Below are positions 1-8,836 of a stretch of DNA of 64,000 nucleotides, one piece after another; positions within the stretch are counted from its first letter, which is position 1, and every line of letters starts with the position of its first letter. The DNA comes from Polaribacter sp. BM10 (lineage in GTDB: Bacteria; Bacteroidota; Bacteroidia; Flavobacteriales; Flavobacteriaceae): assembly GCF_002005425.1 (NCBI RefSeq), contig NZ_CP019704.1, positions 2,748,001 to 2,812,000 on the forward strand. The letters are read 5' to 3'. The translations under genes and the position numbers were made by a program. Below the pieces are notes generated by a model. That model had not been told where the DNA came from, did no database searches, and worked only from the letters and a program-made list of their open reading frames with translations.

Positions 1-217
1 TTATGTAAACCAAAACAAAAATTTTGTTTGGTTTGACGAGCTTTTAAATACTTGGATGGGTACTTGTAGAGGTTCTGGAGTTTTAGAAAATAGCAATGGT
101 AAATGGCAAATTAAGCAATATGTTTTATCTGTAGCAATACCAAACGACGATGTTCAAAAAGTTATAAATGCAAAAAAAGAAAACGATGCTAAATTCTTAG
201 AAAAATATAAGAATTAA
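1..217 (+). CDS. SnoaL-like / NTF2-fold protein, C-terminal end (partial)
   Basis: The reading frame is open from base 2 to the TAA at 215-217 and encodes 71 residues of a gene that begins left of the window. The visible part contains FVWFDELLNTWMGTCRGSG, then a WQIKQYVLSVAIPND stretch, then a lysine-rich tail. In SnoaL-like / nuclear-transport-factor-2-fold proteins of Bacteroidetes this is the last two beta-strands of the small cone-shaped domain, with the pattern W-x-I-x-Q-Y-x-L-S. The function cannot be given from this fragment; such proteins are mostly small secreted or cytosolic domains of unknown role. The assignment rests on pattern recognition of a short tail. Confidence 0.6.
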   Translation, partial: YVNQNKNFVWFDELLNTWMGTCRGSGVLENSNGKWQIKQYVLSVAIPNDDVQKVINAKKENDAKFLEKYKN

Positions 218-225
218 TTTTAGAA

Positions 226-300
226 GCTATTTCCTGCTTTCGCAACTCGCTTTTTTCGTTCCTCAAAAGAGCTCAAACAAATTGCTCTATCAGGGCTAAG
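226..300. repeat. Putative dispersed intergenic repeat of Flavobacteriia
   Basis: The spacer between the SnoaL-like gene and recX contains a block reading GCTATTTCCTGCTTTCGC, then a CTCGCTTTTTTCG segment, AAAGAGCTCAAAC and finally CTCTATCAGGGCTAAG. I recall closely similar blocks in many Flavobacteriaceae intergenic regions, where they behave like REP/hairpin elements near gene ends. Only one copy is visible here, so its repeat status comes from memory and not from this window. It lies between a rightward and a leftward gene end, where a bidirectional terminator would be useful. Confidence 0.4.
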
Positions 301-318
301 TGTGTTTGTTAGCTTGTT

Positions 319-795
319 TTAAGAACTAACAACTTCGTTTACTACTTTAAAAATAAGTTCATTTTCAAAACCTTTTCGCATCAAAAAGCCTATTAGTTTA
401 TTTTTACGCTTGTAAATATCACTTTCAGAAATTACAGCATTTCTATTTTCGGTAATTCTATAAATAGTTTCAATATATTCTTCTTCATCAATCTCTTTAA
501 GTGCGGTTTTTATATTGTAAGCAGAAATATCTTTAAACTTTAACTCTCTAACAATTCTTTGTTTGCCCCAATTTTTAATTCTGAACTTTCCTCTTGCAAA
601 ACTTTTAGCAAAGCGTTCTTCGTTTAGAAAATTATCTTTCATTAAACTTAAAAGTATAAGTTCTCTAGCTTCCGGAATTAAATTATAATCACGCATTTTT
701 TGTTCTACCTCTTTATGGCAACGATCTTGGTAGACACAATACTGTTCTATCTTGCGTTTAATTTCTTCTACGGTAAACGATTTTTTCTGCATCAT
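319..795 (-). CDS. recX: Regulatory protein RecX
   Basis: The 158-residue protein matches the RecX family in length and layout: three tandem three-helix repeats. Landmarks include YCVYQDRCHKEVEQKM near residues 19-34, LMKDNFLNEERFAKSFARGK around 51-70, WGKQRIVRELKFKDIS at 76-91 and a C-terminal KNKLIGFLMRKGF repeat. RecX binds RecA filaments and modulates recombinase activity in the cytoplasm. recA is not adjacent. Two consecutive ATG codons (795 and 792) could each start the protein. A -7 box (CAAAAATA on the plus strand at 801-808, read TATTTTTG) lies only a few bases upstream, so the mRNA would have almost no leader. Confidence 0.9.
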   Translation of the reverse strand: MMQKKSFTVEEIKRKIEQYCVYQDRCHKEVEQKMRDYNLIPEARELILLSLMKDNFLNEERFAKSFARGKFRIKNWGKQRIVRELKFKDISAYNIKTALKEIDEEEYIETIYRITENRNAVISESDIYKRKNKLIGFLMRKGFENELIFKVVNEVVSS

Positions 796-800
796 TGGTT

Positions 801-808
801 CAAAAATA
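801..808 (-). promoter_or_regulatory. Bacteroidetes -7 box for recX
   Basis: On the minus strand this reads TATTTTTG, a full match to TAnnTTTG. It sits 6 bases before the first recX ATG, implying a transcription start at or next to the start codon. Confidence 0.45.
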
Positions 809-848
809 TAAAAAGGGATGAAACCTAAACGATTTCATCCCTTTATTT
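808..848 (-). terminator. Rho-independent terminator of the RND efflux operon
   Basis: A perfect 12-bp stem (AAAGGGATGAAA at 812-823 with TTTCATCCCTTT at 833-844) and a 9-nt loop are followed on the minus strand by a T-rich run. It lies between the RND permease stop (870) and the recX start, so it ends the leftward tetR-tolC-adaptor-permease transcript. The recX -7 box partly overlaps its T-tail. Confidence 0.8.
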
Positions 849-869
849 ATTTACATTTTCTACTAAAAG

Positions 870-3800
870 TTATTCTTGTACTTCTGTGTAAGCAATTTGT
901 GTATTGTCTACATCATTGTTCAATTGTCCTTTAATTCTCATTTTAAATTTAGTAATTAAAAAGAATAAAATTGGTACAACAATAAGGGTTAAGAAAGTTG
1001 CAACTACAAGACCGTAAATAACTGTCCAAGCTAATGGTCCCCAGAAAACAACATTATCTCCACCAAAATAAATATGCGGGTTAAATTCGCTAAATAAAGT
1101 AAAAAAGTTAATATTTAAACCAATTGCTAAAGGTATTAAACCTAAAATAGTAGTAATAGCAGTTAATAAAACGGGTCTTAAACGCGCTTTACCAGCTTGT
1201 ACAATACTTGTAAATAGTTCTTCTTTTGGTAAAAATTCATCTTCTTCTAAATCTAAACTATCTTTTCTTCTATCAATTAATAATTGTGCATAATCTAGTA
1301 AAACTACACCATTATTTACAACAATACCAGCAAGAGAAATAATTCCCATCATTGTCATCATAATAACAAAAGGAGCACCAGAAATAACCAAACCACCAAA
1401 CACACCAATAAAACTTAAAAAGATAGCAAGCATTATAATTCCTGGTTTCGAAACTGAATTAAATTGGAAAATTAAGATAAAAAAGATCAATGCTAATCCT
1501 GTAAAAAACGCTCCAACTAAAAAGTTCATTTGCTTTTCTTGTTCTTCTAGTTGACCAGTATAATCTATTTTAATTCCTTTAGGTAAATTTTTAAAGTTTT
1601 TCATTTCTTCTCTAATTTTACCAACAACAGCACCTGCATCTGTTTCTCCAGGAGCTAATGCAGAGTAAACCGTTACAACACGTTTTAATTTTTTATGCTT
1701 AATTGCACTAAAACCAGAGTTGTTTGTTTGTGTAGCCACTGTAGAAACCGGAATTTCTTTTATTTTACCAGAAGCCATGTCTCTAAAGATTATATTCTGA
1801 TTAAAAACGGCACTTTTATTGTATCTATCTTCTTTATTAAAACGAACATAAATATCATAATCTTCGCCATCTTCTTTATAAACACCAGCTTTGTTACCAA
1901 AGATAGAAGCTCTTAATTGTTGCCCAACTTGACCTGTAGAAACACCTAATTCACCTGCTTTTTTTCTATCTACAACAACTTTCATTGCTGGTTTGTCTCT
2001 GTTAACATCAATTTTTAATTCATCAATACCAGAAATACTTTTAGTATTAATAAAATCTCGCATTCTTTGTGCAGTTGTAATTAACTCTGCGTAATCATCA
2101 CCTTGAATTTCAATATTAATTGGCGCTCCAACAGGTGGTCCGTTCGCATCTTTTTCAACAGAAATTAAAACACCAGGATAAATACCTACCAAAGCAGTTT
2201 GTACTTTTTGTCTTAAAAGTTCGCTATCTAAACCTCTTCTATATTTGTACTCTCTCATAGAAGCGGTAATTTTACCTTTGTGCGGCATTTCTGCTGCAGA
2301 ACCACCATCTGTTTGTGGGTTTCCGGCACCTTCACCAACCTGAGAAACTAAACTTTCTACCATAAAGTTGTAGTCGCCATCCATATAATCATCACTATAT
2401 AAAACATCAGAAACCTTTTGTTCTATTAATTTAGTAATGTTATTAGTTTTTTCGATATCAGTACCTTCTGGGTATTCTATATATACAATAATTTGATTTG
2501 GTTTGTTGTCTGGAAAAAATTCAACTTTTGTTCTTTGTGATTGTAAAGACATACCAAAAGACATAAAAGCTACAATTAATAAAACAAAAGTACCTACGGT
2601 TAGTACATAAGGAGTCCAACCAGATAATGCTCTTTTTAATTGTCTTTCGTACCAAGATTCTAATTTTGGTAATACTTTATTTTGAAAACTATTTGCCCAA
2701 CCTCTTAAAAACAATCTGTAAGCCCAAAGCATTATTGCAGTAAAAATCATTAAAGTACCTAAAGCTCTATAAGCGCCACCGGTTATTAAAACCAGAACAC
2801 CTAATGCTGTCATAATACTTGTAATAATTACAATTCTTTTTACTGGCATATCTTTATCTTCTACACTCATGTATTGCGATACAAGTACAGAGTTAAAGAA
2901 AATTGCAACTAATAAAGAAGAACCTAACACAGTAGATAGTGTAATTGGTAATAACTTCATAAAGTCTCCCATAATTCCTGGCCAAAGACCTAAAGGAATA
3001 AATGCAGCAACTGTTGTTGCAGTAGAAATAATAATAGGAAAAGCAATTTCGCTAATACCTTTTTTGGCGGCATCAACTTTATTCATCCCTTCTTCATCCA
3101 TTAAACGGTATACGTTTTCTACAACTACAATTCCGTTATCAACCAACATACCAAGTCCCATAATAAGTCCGAAAAGTATCATGGTATTCATGGTGTAACC
3201 TAACATGTTTAAAATCATTAAAGACATAAACATAGACATAGGAATTGCAAAACCAACAAAAACTGCGTTTTTAAATCCTAAGAAAAACATTAAAACAACC
3301 ACCACTAGTATTACACCAAAAATAATGTTGTTTACTAAATCATCTACCTGTCCAATAGTTTTAGGAGATTGATCATTGGCAATTGTAACTTTTAAATCTT
3401 TTGGAAATTCGTTAGCAATAGCATCATTTACAATTACTTGAATTTTTTCTGCAGCGGCTACCATGTTTTTACCAGCACGCTTTTTAACATCTAACATTAC
3501 AACCGGTTCACCACGTTCTCTTGCATACGTTGTTTTGTCTTTGTCTTTAAAAGATACTTTTGCAACATCTTTTAAGTAAATAGGGTTATTAAATTCAGAT
3601 TTAATTACAAAATTTTCTAATTCTGAAGGTTTTTCTATCTCTCCAATAATTCTAATAGTTCTTCTTTGACCGCTATTTATAAAATTACCGGCAGACATGG
3701 TAACGTTTCCGTTTCCTATTGCAGTTGTAATATCATTAAAGCTAACTTTATTAGCCATCATTTTGTAAACATCAACAGCAACTTCTACTTCTTTTTCTTG

Positions 3801-4382
3801 AGCACCTCTAATATCTGCTTTTTTAATTTCTGGTAAATCTTCAATTTCATCTTGCAAATACTCACCAAACTCTTTTAATTTATAAACAGGATAATCGCCA
3901 GAAATATTAATATTTAAAATTGGCATTTCTTCAGACATACTTAAATTAAATACGTTTGGTTCTACTTTTGCGCCATTAAAAGTGGGCCAATCTTCGCTAG
4001 AAGTTTCTGTATCTATTTCGTCTTTAATTTTTTGTTTAGCCTGTTCAACGGTAATGTTTTCATCAAACTCTACAATTACAATAGAATAATCTTCTTGTGA
4101 TGTAGAGGTAACTTCTACCACATTACTTACTGTTTTTACCTTATCTTCTAAAGGATCTGTAATTAGTTTTTCTATATCTTCTGCAGTGTTACCAGGGTAA
4201 ACTGTACTAATATATATTTTAGTTTCTTTTACTTCCGGAAAATTTTCTCTGGCCATACTAAAATATGCAGTAATACCATAGAAAAACAATACACCCATTA
4301 TTACATAAATGGTAGTTTTGTTGTTAATTGCCCAAGAAGATAATTTAAACTCTTTGTCTACTTTCTTTTTTTCTTTTGACAT
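870..4382 (-). CDS. RND multidrug/efflux permease (AcrB/HAE-type inner-membrane pump)
   Basis: This 1170-residue protein has the RND architecture: an N-terminal membrane helix (about residues 20-45), a large periplasmic porter domain, a block of membrane helices at about 345-500, a second porter domain and C-terminal helices from about 960. The segment GLGMLVDNGIVVVENVYR in helix 4 carries the conserved proton-relay aspartate (second acidic position Asn instead of Asp). RND pumps exchange protons for substrate and form a trimer with the adaptor and TolC channel. It is about 120 residues longer than E. coli AcrB, mainly through an extended loop around 515-570. It is last in the tetR-tolC-adaptor-permease operon, 13 bp after the adaptor gene. 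The substrate cannot be told; drugs, fatty acids or bile-like detergents are all possible. Confidence 0.93.
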   Translation of the reverse strand: MSKEKKKVDKEFKLSSWAINNKTTIYVIMGVLFFYGITAYFSMARENFPEVKETKIYISTVYPGNTAEDIEKLITDPLEDKVKTVSNVVEVTSTSQEDYSIVIVEFDENITVEQAKQKIKDEIDTETSSEDWPTFNGAKVEPNVFNLSMSEEMPILNINISGDYPVYKLKEFGEYLQDEIEDLPEIKKADIRGAQEKEVEVAVDVYKMMANKVSFNDITTAIGNGNVTMSAGNFINSGQRRTIRIIGEIEKPSELENFVIKSEFNNPIYLKDVAKVSFKDKDKTTYARERGEPVVMLDVKKRAGKNMVAAAEKIQVIVNDAIANEFPKDLKVTIANDQSPKTIGQVDDLVNNIIFGVILVVVVLMFFLGFKNAVFVGFAIPMSMFMSLMILNMLGYTMNTMILFGLIMGLGMLVDNGIVVVENVYRLMDEEGMNKVDAAKKGISEIAFPIIISTATTVAAFIPLGLWPGIMGDFMKLLPITLSTVLGSSLLVAIFFNSVLVSQYMSVEDKDMPVKRIVIITSIMTALGVLVLITGGAYRALGTLMIFTAIMLWAYRLFLRGWANSFQNKVLPKLESWYERQLKRALSGWTPYVLTVGTFVLLIVAFMSFGMSLQSQRTKVEFFPDNKPNQIIVYIEYPEGTDIEKTNNITKLIEQKVSDVLYSDDYMDGDYNFMVESLVSQVGEGAGNPQTDGGSAAEMPHKGKITASMREYKYRRGLDSELLRQKVQTALVGIYPGVLISVEKDANGPPVGAPINIEIQGDDYAELITTAQRMRDFINTKSISGIDELKIDVNRDKPAMKVVVDRKKAGELGVSTGQVGQQLRASIFGNKAGVYKEDGEDYDIYVRFNKEDRYNKSAVFNQNIIFRDMASGKIKEIPVSTVATQTNNSGFSAIKHKKLKRVVTVYSALAPGETDAGAVVGKIREEMKNFKNLPKGIKIDYTGQLEEQEKQMNFLVGAFFTGLALIFFILIFQFNSVSKPGIIMLAIFLSFIGVFGGLVISGAPFVIMMTMMGIISLAGIVVNNGVVLLDYAQLLIDRRKDSLDLEEDEFLPKEELFTSIVQAGKARLRPVLLTAITTILGLIPLAIGLNINFFTLFSEFNPHIYFGGDNVVFWGPLAWTVIYGLVVATFLTLIVVPILFFLITKFKMRIKGQLNNDVDNTQIAYTEVQE

Positions 4383-4395
4383 CTTAGATGAGTTT

Positions 4396-5568
4396 TTATT
4401 TATTGATAACCTTTACAGTTTGACCATTGTTTACACTTCTTGCACCTTCATCAATAATTTCTGTACCAACAGGTAAGTTTTCTAAAACCTCTATAAGGTT
4501 GCCTTGTGTTTTACCAGTTTTAATAATTACTCTTTCTGCTGTAGCTTCTTGTGCATCATTTTTATCTCTAATCACATAAACAAACTGCTCTCCGTTAGCA
4601 TTTTCAGAAATAATACTTTGAGGAATTAATACAGATTCTTCATCAGAATAATCATTAATTTGAAGTTTTGCTGTTAAGTTAGGTTTTACATTTCCGCTTT
4701 TGTTAGCAACAGGAACTTCTATTTTGAAAGATCTGTTGTTAGGATTGATGTAGCTACCAACCTGATTAACTTTACTGTCTAAAGAAATTCCTAAAATAGG
4801 AAAACTAACTTTAACAGCTTTGTTTTTTGTAATGCTTGTAATATATCTTTCTGGCACTTCTGCTTCGATATACATATTGTTTAAGTTAACAATTCTAAAA
4901 ACTTCAGAACCTTGCCCTGGTGCAATTACTGTACCTGCTTCTTTAAAAACATCATCTATAACTCCAGAAAAAGGAGCTCTAATAGAAGCTTTTGCTAACT
5001 GACTTTTTAATTGCTTTAAACTGCTTGTTTGTGCTTGGTAATTTGTTTTTGTTTGTAAAAACTGTATTTCAGAACCAATTTTTTGTTCCCATAAACGTTT
5101 TTGACGCTCGTAAGTTGTTTTTGCTAATTGCGTAGTTGCTTCTAATTGTGCAACTTGATTTGCCAAACCACCATCATCTATAGTAGCCAATAACTGTCCT
5201 TTATAAACTTTTTGACCTTCTTTAACCAAAACTCTTTTTAAAATACCAGGCATTTCTGGATATACTAATATGTTTTGTTTTGTAGTTACATTTCCTTGTA
5301 ATTCTAAATAATGATTAAAAACTGTGTCTTTTGCTACAAATGTTGTAATTAAAGGTAGTTTTTTTACTGTGTCTTTTTCTGAAATAGCTGTGTTTATAGC
5401 TTCTAAATCTTTGTTTATTTCTTCTAACTTAGAAGTTATTTCTTTCTTCTTTGCTGTTAATTCTGTTAAATTACCAGAAGAAATGATGCTTTCTACAGAT
5501 GTTTCTTTGTTTTTACCACAAGAAACTAAAATAGCTGATATAACGAATAATGAATATATTTTTTTCAT
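4396..5568 (-). CDS. RND efflux periplasmic adaptor (membrane fusion protein), lipoprotein
   Basis: The 390-residue protein starts with a lipoprotein signal (lipobox LVSC, Cys 17). It continues with a coiled-coil-forming region (about 30-65), a biotinyl-lipoyl-like hairpin (QGNVTTKQNILVYPEMPG through KVLVKEGQKVYKGQLLATI) and an alpha-hairpin around 135-195. A barrel domain contains ASIRAPFSGVIDDVFKEAGT, and a membrane-proximal domain closes the chain. It should bridge the inner-membrane RND pump and the outer-membrane TolC channel. It lies 9 bp after the tolC-like gene and 13 bp before the permease, clearly in one operon. Its coding sequence shows no break or unusual composition. Confidence 0.92.
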   Translation of the reverse strand: MKKIYSLFVISAILVSCGKNKETSVESIISSGNLTELTAKKKEITSKLEEINKDLEAINTAISEKDTVKKLPLITTFVAKDTVFNHYLELQGNVTTKQNILVYPEMPGILKRVLVKEGQKVYKGQLLATIDDGGLANQVAQLEATTQLAKTTYERQKRLWEQKIGSEIQFLQTKTNYQAQTSSLKQLKSQLAKASIRAPFSGVIDDVFKEAGTVIAPGQGSEVFRIVNLNNMYIEAEVPERYITSITKNKAVKVSFPILGISLDSKVNQVGSYINPNNRSFKIEVPVANKSGNVKPNLTAKLQINDYSDEESVLIPQSIISENANGEQFVYVIRDKNDAQEATAERVIIKTGKTQGNLIEVLENLPVGTEIIDEGARSVNNGQTVKVINK

Positions 5569-5577
5569 TGTAATGTA

Positions 5578-6909
5578 TTATTTGATTGGTAGGTTTAATG
5601 CGTTTTCTAATGTTGCTTTTTTAGCAATAACTTCTAACATAGATTGTATGTAGTTTTGTTGCTGCGTGTATAATTGATTTTGTGCTTGTAATAAATCGAA
5701 ACTAGAAGAAATTCCTTCAAAAAACTTTACTCGTTGTTTCTTTTCGATTCTTTCTGCCAAACCAACATTCTTTTTATTTGTTTGATAATTGTCTATGCTA
5801 ATTTGGTAATCGTTTTTAGCTTTCTGAGCTTCTAAAGACAGTTTTTGCTTTATTTCTTGCAACCTTAAGTCGGCAGTTTCTAATGCAATTTTAGCTTGTG
5901 CAGTTTTTGCACTTCTACCAAAACTACTAAAAATAGGAATTTTTAAACTTACGCCCAATAAAGAAGAATCGAACCAACGCTGATTGCTATTTAAAAAAGT
6001 AAAAGAATCTGAGTTTGCTTGTGCGCCATAATTTAAAAAGGCACTTAAAGTAGGTAAGGCCTTACTTTGCTCTAGTTTTACCATTAATCTTTTAGTTTCT
6101 AAGTCATTTTCAGAGATTTTAAAATCGATGTGATTGTTAACGTTAAATGTTTCTGAAATTAGTTTTAAGCTGATGTTATCCTCAGCTAAAGAATCTAAAG
6201 AATCTGTTAGAATTAATTTTGTAGAAATAGGATTACCTAAAGAAAGATTTAACATTTGGTATGCAATCTCTTTCATTCTTTTAGTATTATTCAACTGATT
6301 TTTTAAGTTACCTAATGTAATTTCTAACTGTTCTACATCTTCTTCTTCATTTAAACCGTTTTCGTAAATCTTTTTAGCATCATCAAAATTTTTCTGAAGA
6401 ATTTTAATGTTTCCTTCTAAAATTGCAATACTATTTTCTGTAACTAAAACATTACCGTAAGCGTTAATAACAGCTTCTTTGGTTAGCATTTCTGTCTTTT
6501 CGTTTGCTTGTTCAGAAATTTTTAAATATGTTTTAGATGCTTGTAAACCTACAAGATAAGAACCATCAAAAAGCAATTGTCTTAAAGTTACGGTTGCATT
6601 CATGTTTTGTTTTGTACCAAAAATAAACTCTTCGTTTGTACCGTCTTGGTCAAAATCTGCCAACGTAATTGGTTGTTTTATAAAGTTTTGATAATCGATA
6701 TTACCATTAATTTGCGGTAAACCAATTGTTGTGGTTTCCCAAACTTTTTTTTCTGCAGCTAAAATGTCGTTTTTAGAAGCTTTAGTGTTATAACTATTCT
6801 CTAGTGCAAAGTTAATTGCTTCTTTAAGAGATAGCGTTTGTGTTTTTTCTTGGGCATTTGTTATTAAGAAAAAACAGGTGCTAAAGTATACCAGTATTCT
6901 TTTTTTCAT
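5578..6909 (-). CDS. TolC-family outer-membrane efflux protein
   Basis: The 443-residue protein has a cleavable signal peptide (ending near ITNAQ) and two repeats of the outer-membrane-factor type. Each repeat has long alanine- and glutamine-rich coiled-coil helices flanking short beta segments. Typical pieces are LSLKEAINFALENSYNTKASKNDI near the N-terminus and VKFFEGISSSFDLLQAQNQLY near the C-terminus. It would form the trimeric channel through the outer membrane for the adjacent RND pump. It is the second gene of the operon, 7 bp after the tetR-type gene. Its length is normal for the family. Confidence 0.92.
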   Translation of the reverse strand: MKKRILVYFSTCFFLITNAQEKTQTLSLKEAINFALENSYNTKASKNDILAAEKKVWETTTIGLPQINGNIDYQNFIKQPITLADFDQDGTNEEFIFGTKQNMNATVTLRQLLFDGSYLVGLQASKTYLKISEQANEKTEMLTKEAVINAYGNVLVTENSIAILEGNIKILQKNFDDAKKIYENGLNEEEDVEQLEITLGNLKNQLNNTKRMKEIAYQMLNLSLGNPISTKLILTDSLDSLAEDNISLKLISETFNVNNHIDFKISENDLETKRLMVKLEQSKALPTLSAFLNYGAQANSDSFTFLNSNQRWFDSSLLGVSLKIPIFSSFGRSAKTAQAKIALETADLRLQEIKQKLSLEAQKAKNDYQISIDNYQTNKKNVGLAERIEKKQRVKFFEGISSSFDLLQAQNQLYTQQQNYIQSMLEVIAKKATLENALNLPIK

Positions 6910-6916
6910 GGTAGAT

Positions 6917-7516
6917 TTATTTCAGTTTTAATTGGGTTTCTAATTGTTGTATTCCAGATTCTGTGCAAATACCTCTTAAATGGTATTCTAAGTGATATTG
7001 CATTAATGTGTTCATAGAATAATCTCTTAACGGAAAAAGGTCTTTGTCTTTAATACCTATCATACCGTTAAAATAAATTCTAGAAATAAATTCTACATCA
7101 ATATCTTTTCTGTATAAGCCTTTGTTAATTCCTTCATTTAAATTCTTAATTACAAAATCTTGCATAATTAAAAATTGCTTTTTCTTTAAAGGAGCGTAAA
7201 TCTTTGGATAATATTTTTGAAGTTGGTACTGAGGTGAAGATTTTTCGTCCTTTAAATTTTCCATAATAAACTTTTTAATGGTAAAAAGTTCGTCTATTGG
7301 GTTAAGGTTTAAACCACATATAGAATCAATACCACAACATACATTATCAAACATGTATAATGTTACAGCGTCTACAAGTTCTGTTTTGTTTTTAAAATAC
7401 TTGTAAATTGTTTTTTTAGAGACACCTAAAGAACTGGCAATTTCATCCATAGTTACACTCTTAAAACCAAGGTTTAAGAAGAGTTCTTTAGATTTGTCTA
7501 ATATTTTTTCTCTCAT
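6917..7516 (-). CDS. TetR/AcrR-family transcriptional regulator of the efflux operon
   Basis: An N-terminal TetR helix-turn-helix (ILDKSKELFLNLGFKSVTM, then EIASSLGVSKKTIYKYFKNK) is followed by an all-helical ligand-binding domain; the whole is about 199 residues. I place the start at the ATG at 7516. A longer reading from a TTG at 7537 would have to be translated through the -7 promoter box. It is first in the operon tetR-tolC-adaptor-permease, so it most likely represses its own operon and is released by pump substrates. A perfect 7-bp inverted repeat lies immediately upstream, over the promoter. The ligand is unknown. Confidence 0.9.
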   Translation of the reverse strand: MREKILDKSKELFLNLGFKSVTMDEIASSLGVSKKTIYKYFKNKTELVDAVTLYMFDNVCCGIDSICGLNLNPIDELFTIKKFIMENLKDEKSSPQYQLQKYYPKIYAPLKKKQFLIMQDFVIKNLNEGINKGLYRKDIDVEFISRIYFNGMIGIKDKDLFPLRDYSMNTLMQYHLEYHLRGICTESGIQQLETQLKLK

Positions 7517-7523
7517 AATTCGG

Positions 7524-7567
7524 GTGCAAATGTACAAAAGGAAACTTTAGAAACAAAAATAGTTTCC
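7524..7567 (-). promoter_or_regulatory. Promoter and candidate TetR operator of the efflux operon
   Basis: On the minus strand a -7 box TACATTTG (plus strand CAAATGTA) sits 19 bp downstream of a TTTG -33-like element. GGAAACT at 7540-7546 and AGTTTCC at 7561-7567 form a perfect inverted repeat that lies between and over the promoter elements. Such placement is typical for autorepression by a TetR-type protein. Operator identity is inferred from position and symmetry. Confidence 0.55.
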
Positions 7568-7643
7568 AAAGTTTTAAACATTTTTTAACGTTAGAACTTC
7601 AAATAAGAATTTCTTTACATTATTTTTACAAAAAATTTTAGAT

Positions 7644-8615
7644 TTGGACATTTTACAATATCAAAAGGAATTTCTTTCTTATTTAGAATCAAAAAAATGG
7701 ATTCACGAGCCTAAAAACTTGTACGAACCAATAGATTACATTTTGCAATTAGGCGGAAAAAGAATTAGACCTGTCTTAACTTTAATGGCTGCAGATATAT
7801 TTTCTAACAATGTAAGTAAGGCTTTGCCAGCTGCTTTAGCGGTAGAGGTTTTTCATAACTTTACATTGGTACATGATGATATTATGGATGATGCGCCTTT
7901 GAGAAGAGGTAAAGCAACGGTTCATGAAAAATGGAATATAAATACAGGTATACTTTCTGGGGATGCTATGCTAATATTAGCTTATCAATATTTCGAGAAT
8001 TATGAACCTGTTGTGTTTCAGAAATTAGCCAAATTATTTAGCAAAACCGCTTTAGAAGTATGTGACGGACAACAGTTGGATGTTGATTTTGAAACTAGAT
8101 CTGATGTTACGATTCCGGAATATATAAACATGATTCGTTTAAAAACATCAGTTTTAGTTGCTGCTGCATTAAAAATGGGTGCAATTGTAGCTGAAACGAC
8201 TGAAGAAAATGCAAGTTTAATTTACGATTTTGGTTTAAATCTAGGTTTAGCATTTCAATTACAAGACGATTATTTAGATACTTTTGGCGATCCAGAGACA
8301 TTTGGTAAGCAAGTTGGAGGCGATATTATCGAAAATAAAAAAACATATTTATATTTAAAAGCGTTAGAAGTTGCTAATGGTGATGAGAAAGGTAAGTTGC
8401 AATATTTTTATAAAAAGAAGCTTAACGAGAACTCTGTTAAGATTTCTGAGGTAAGAAGAATCTTCGAATTGAACGATATTCCGCTTTTAATTAAGCAAGA
8501 AATAGCAAATTATACAGAAAAAGCTTTTGATACTTTAGCTAAAATGAGTATCGAAGATATTGATAAACAATCTCTTAAAGATTTTGGTCTTTGGTTGATG
8601 AATCGATCTGTATAA
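7644..8615 (+). CDS. Polyprenyl (geranylgeranyl/farnesyl-type) diphosphate synthase
   Basis: The 323-residue protein shows both aspartate-rich motifs of trans-isoprenyl diphosphate synthases: DDIMD at residues 78-82 with LRRGK just after, and DDYLD at 208-212. GGKRIRP is at 37-43. The enzyme condenses isopentenyl diphosphate with an allylic diphosphate using magnesium in the cytosol, feeding quinone side chains, carotenoids or undecaprenyl precursors. Chain length cannot be assigned; the residues before the first motif (NFTLVH) lack an obvious farnesyl-type aromatic block. The start is TTG at 7644 (MDILQYQKEF), which fits the family N-terminus; no in-frame ATG lies nearby. It stands alone, with a tRNA gene downstream. 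Confidence 0.88.
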   Translation: MDILQYQKEFLSYLESKKWIHEPKNLYEPIDYILQLGGKRIRPVLTLMAADIFSNNVSKALPAALAVEVFHNFTLVHDDIMDDAPLRRGKATVHEKWNINTGILSGDAMLILAYQYFENYEPVVFQKLAKLFSKTALEVCDGQQLDVDFETRSDVTIPEYINMIRLKTSVLVAAALKMGAIVAETTEENASLIYDFGLNLGLAFQLQDDYLDTFGDPETFGKQVGGDIIENKKTYLYLKALEVANGDEKGKLQYFYKKKLNENSVKISEVRRIFELNDIPLLIKQEIANYTEKAFDTLAKMSIEDIDKQSLKDFGLWLMNRSV

Positions 8616-8654
8616 GATTTTTATTTTTTTTTACTAGATTATTAAAAATAATAG

Positions 8655-8662
8655 TACATTTG
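8655..8662 (+). promoter_or_regulatory. -7 box for the tRNA gene
   Basis: TACATTTG, an exact TAnnTTTG match, ends 14 bases before the first tRNA base. Confidence 0.55.
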
Positions 8663-8676
8663 CATCCAATAATTTT

Positions 8677-8750
8677 GGTCCCATAGCTCAGTTGGTTAGA
8701 GCACCTGACTCATAATCAGGTGGTCCTTGGTTCGAGCCCAAGTGGGACCA
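8677..8750 (+). tRNA. tRNA with CAT anticodon (elongator Met, or Ile2 read after lysidine modification)
   Basis: The 74-nt gene folds into a normal cloverleaf. The acceptor stem is GGTCCCA/TGGGACC with discriminator A at 8750, and the D arm contains AGCTCAGTTGGTTAGAGC. The anticodon stem is CCTGA/TCAGG with loop CTCATAA, and the T arm contains GGTTCGAGCC. CCA is not encoded, as usual in Bacteroidetes. The CAT anticodon occurs in initiator Met, elongator Met and Ile2. The full acceptor pairing excludes the initiator type, but I cannot separate Met from Ile2 by eye. Confidence 0.93.
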
Positions 8751-8836
8751 CTTTATTTTTTTTAGCATATATCAAATAAAAATTAGATATTTGTAAAAAC
8801 AAAAAATTTCAAAATTTTAATCTGGGGGGATATAAA

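Noticed and set aside
1695..1916. Open frame on the plus strand inside the RND permease gene
   Set aside because: It is antisense to a strongly conserved gene, has no promoter and no protein-like pattern; it is a shadow frame.
2869..3198. 109-codon plus-strand frame inside the RND permease gene
   Set aside because: Antisense to conserved membrane helices, and its composition mirrors the opposite strand.
7517..7537. N-terminal extension of the TetR-type regulator from a TTG codon
   Set aside because: The extension would be translated from the -7 promoter box itself; the ATG at 7516 fits the family.
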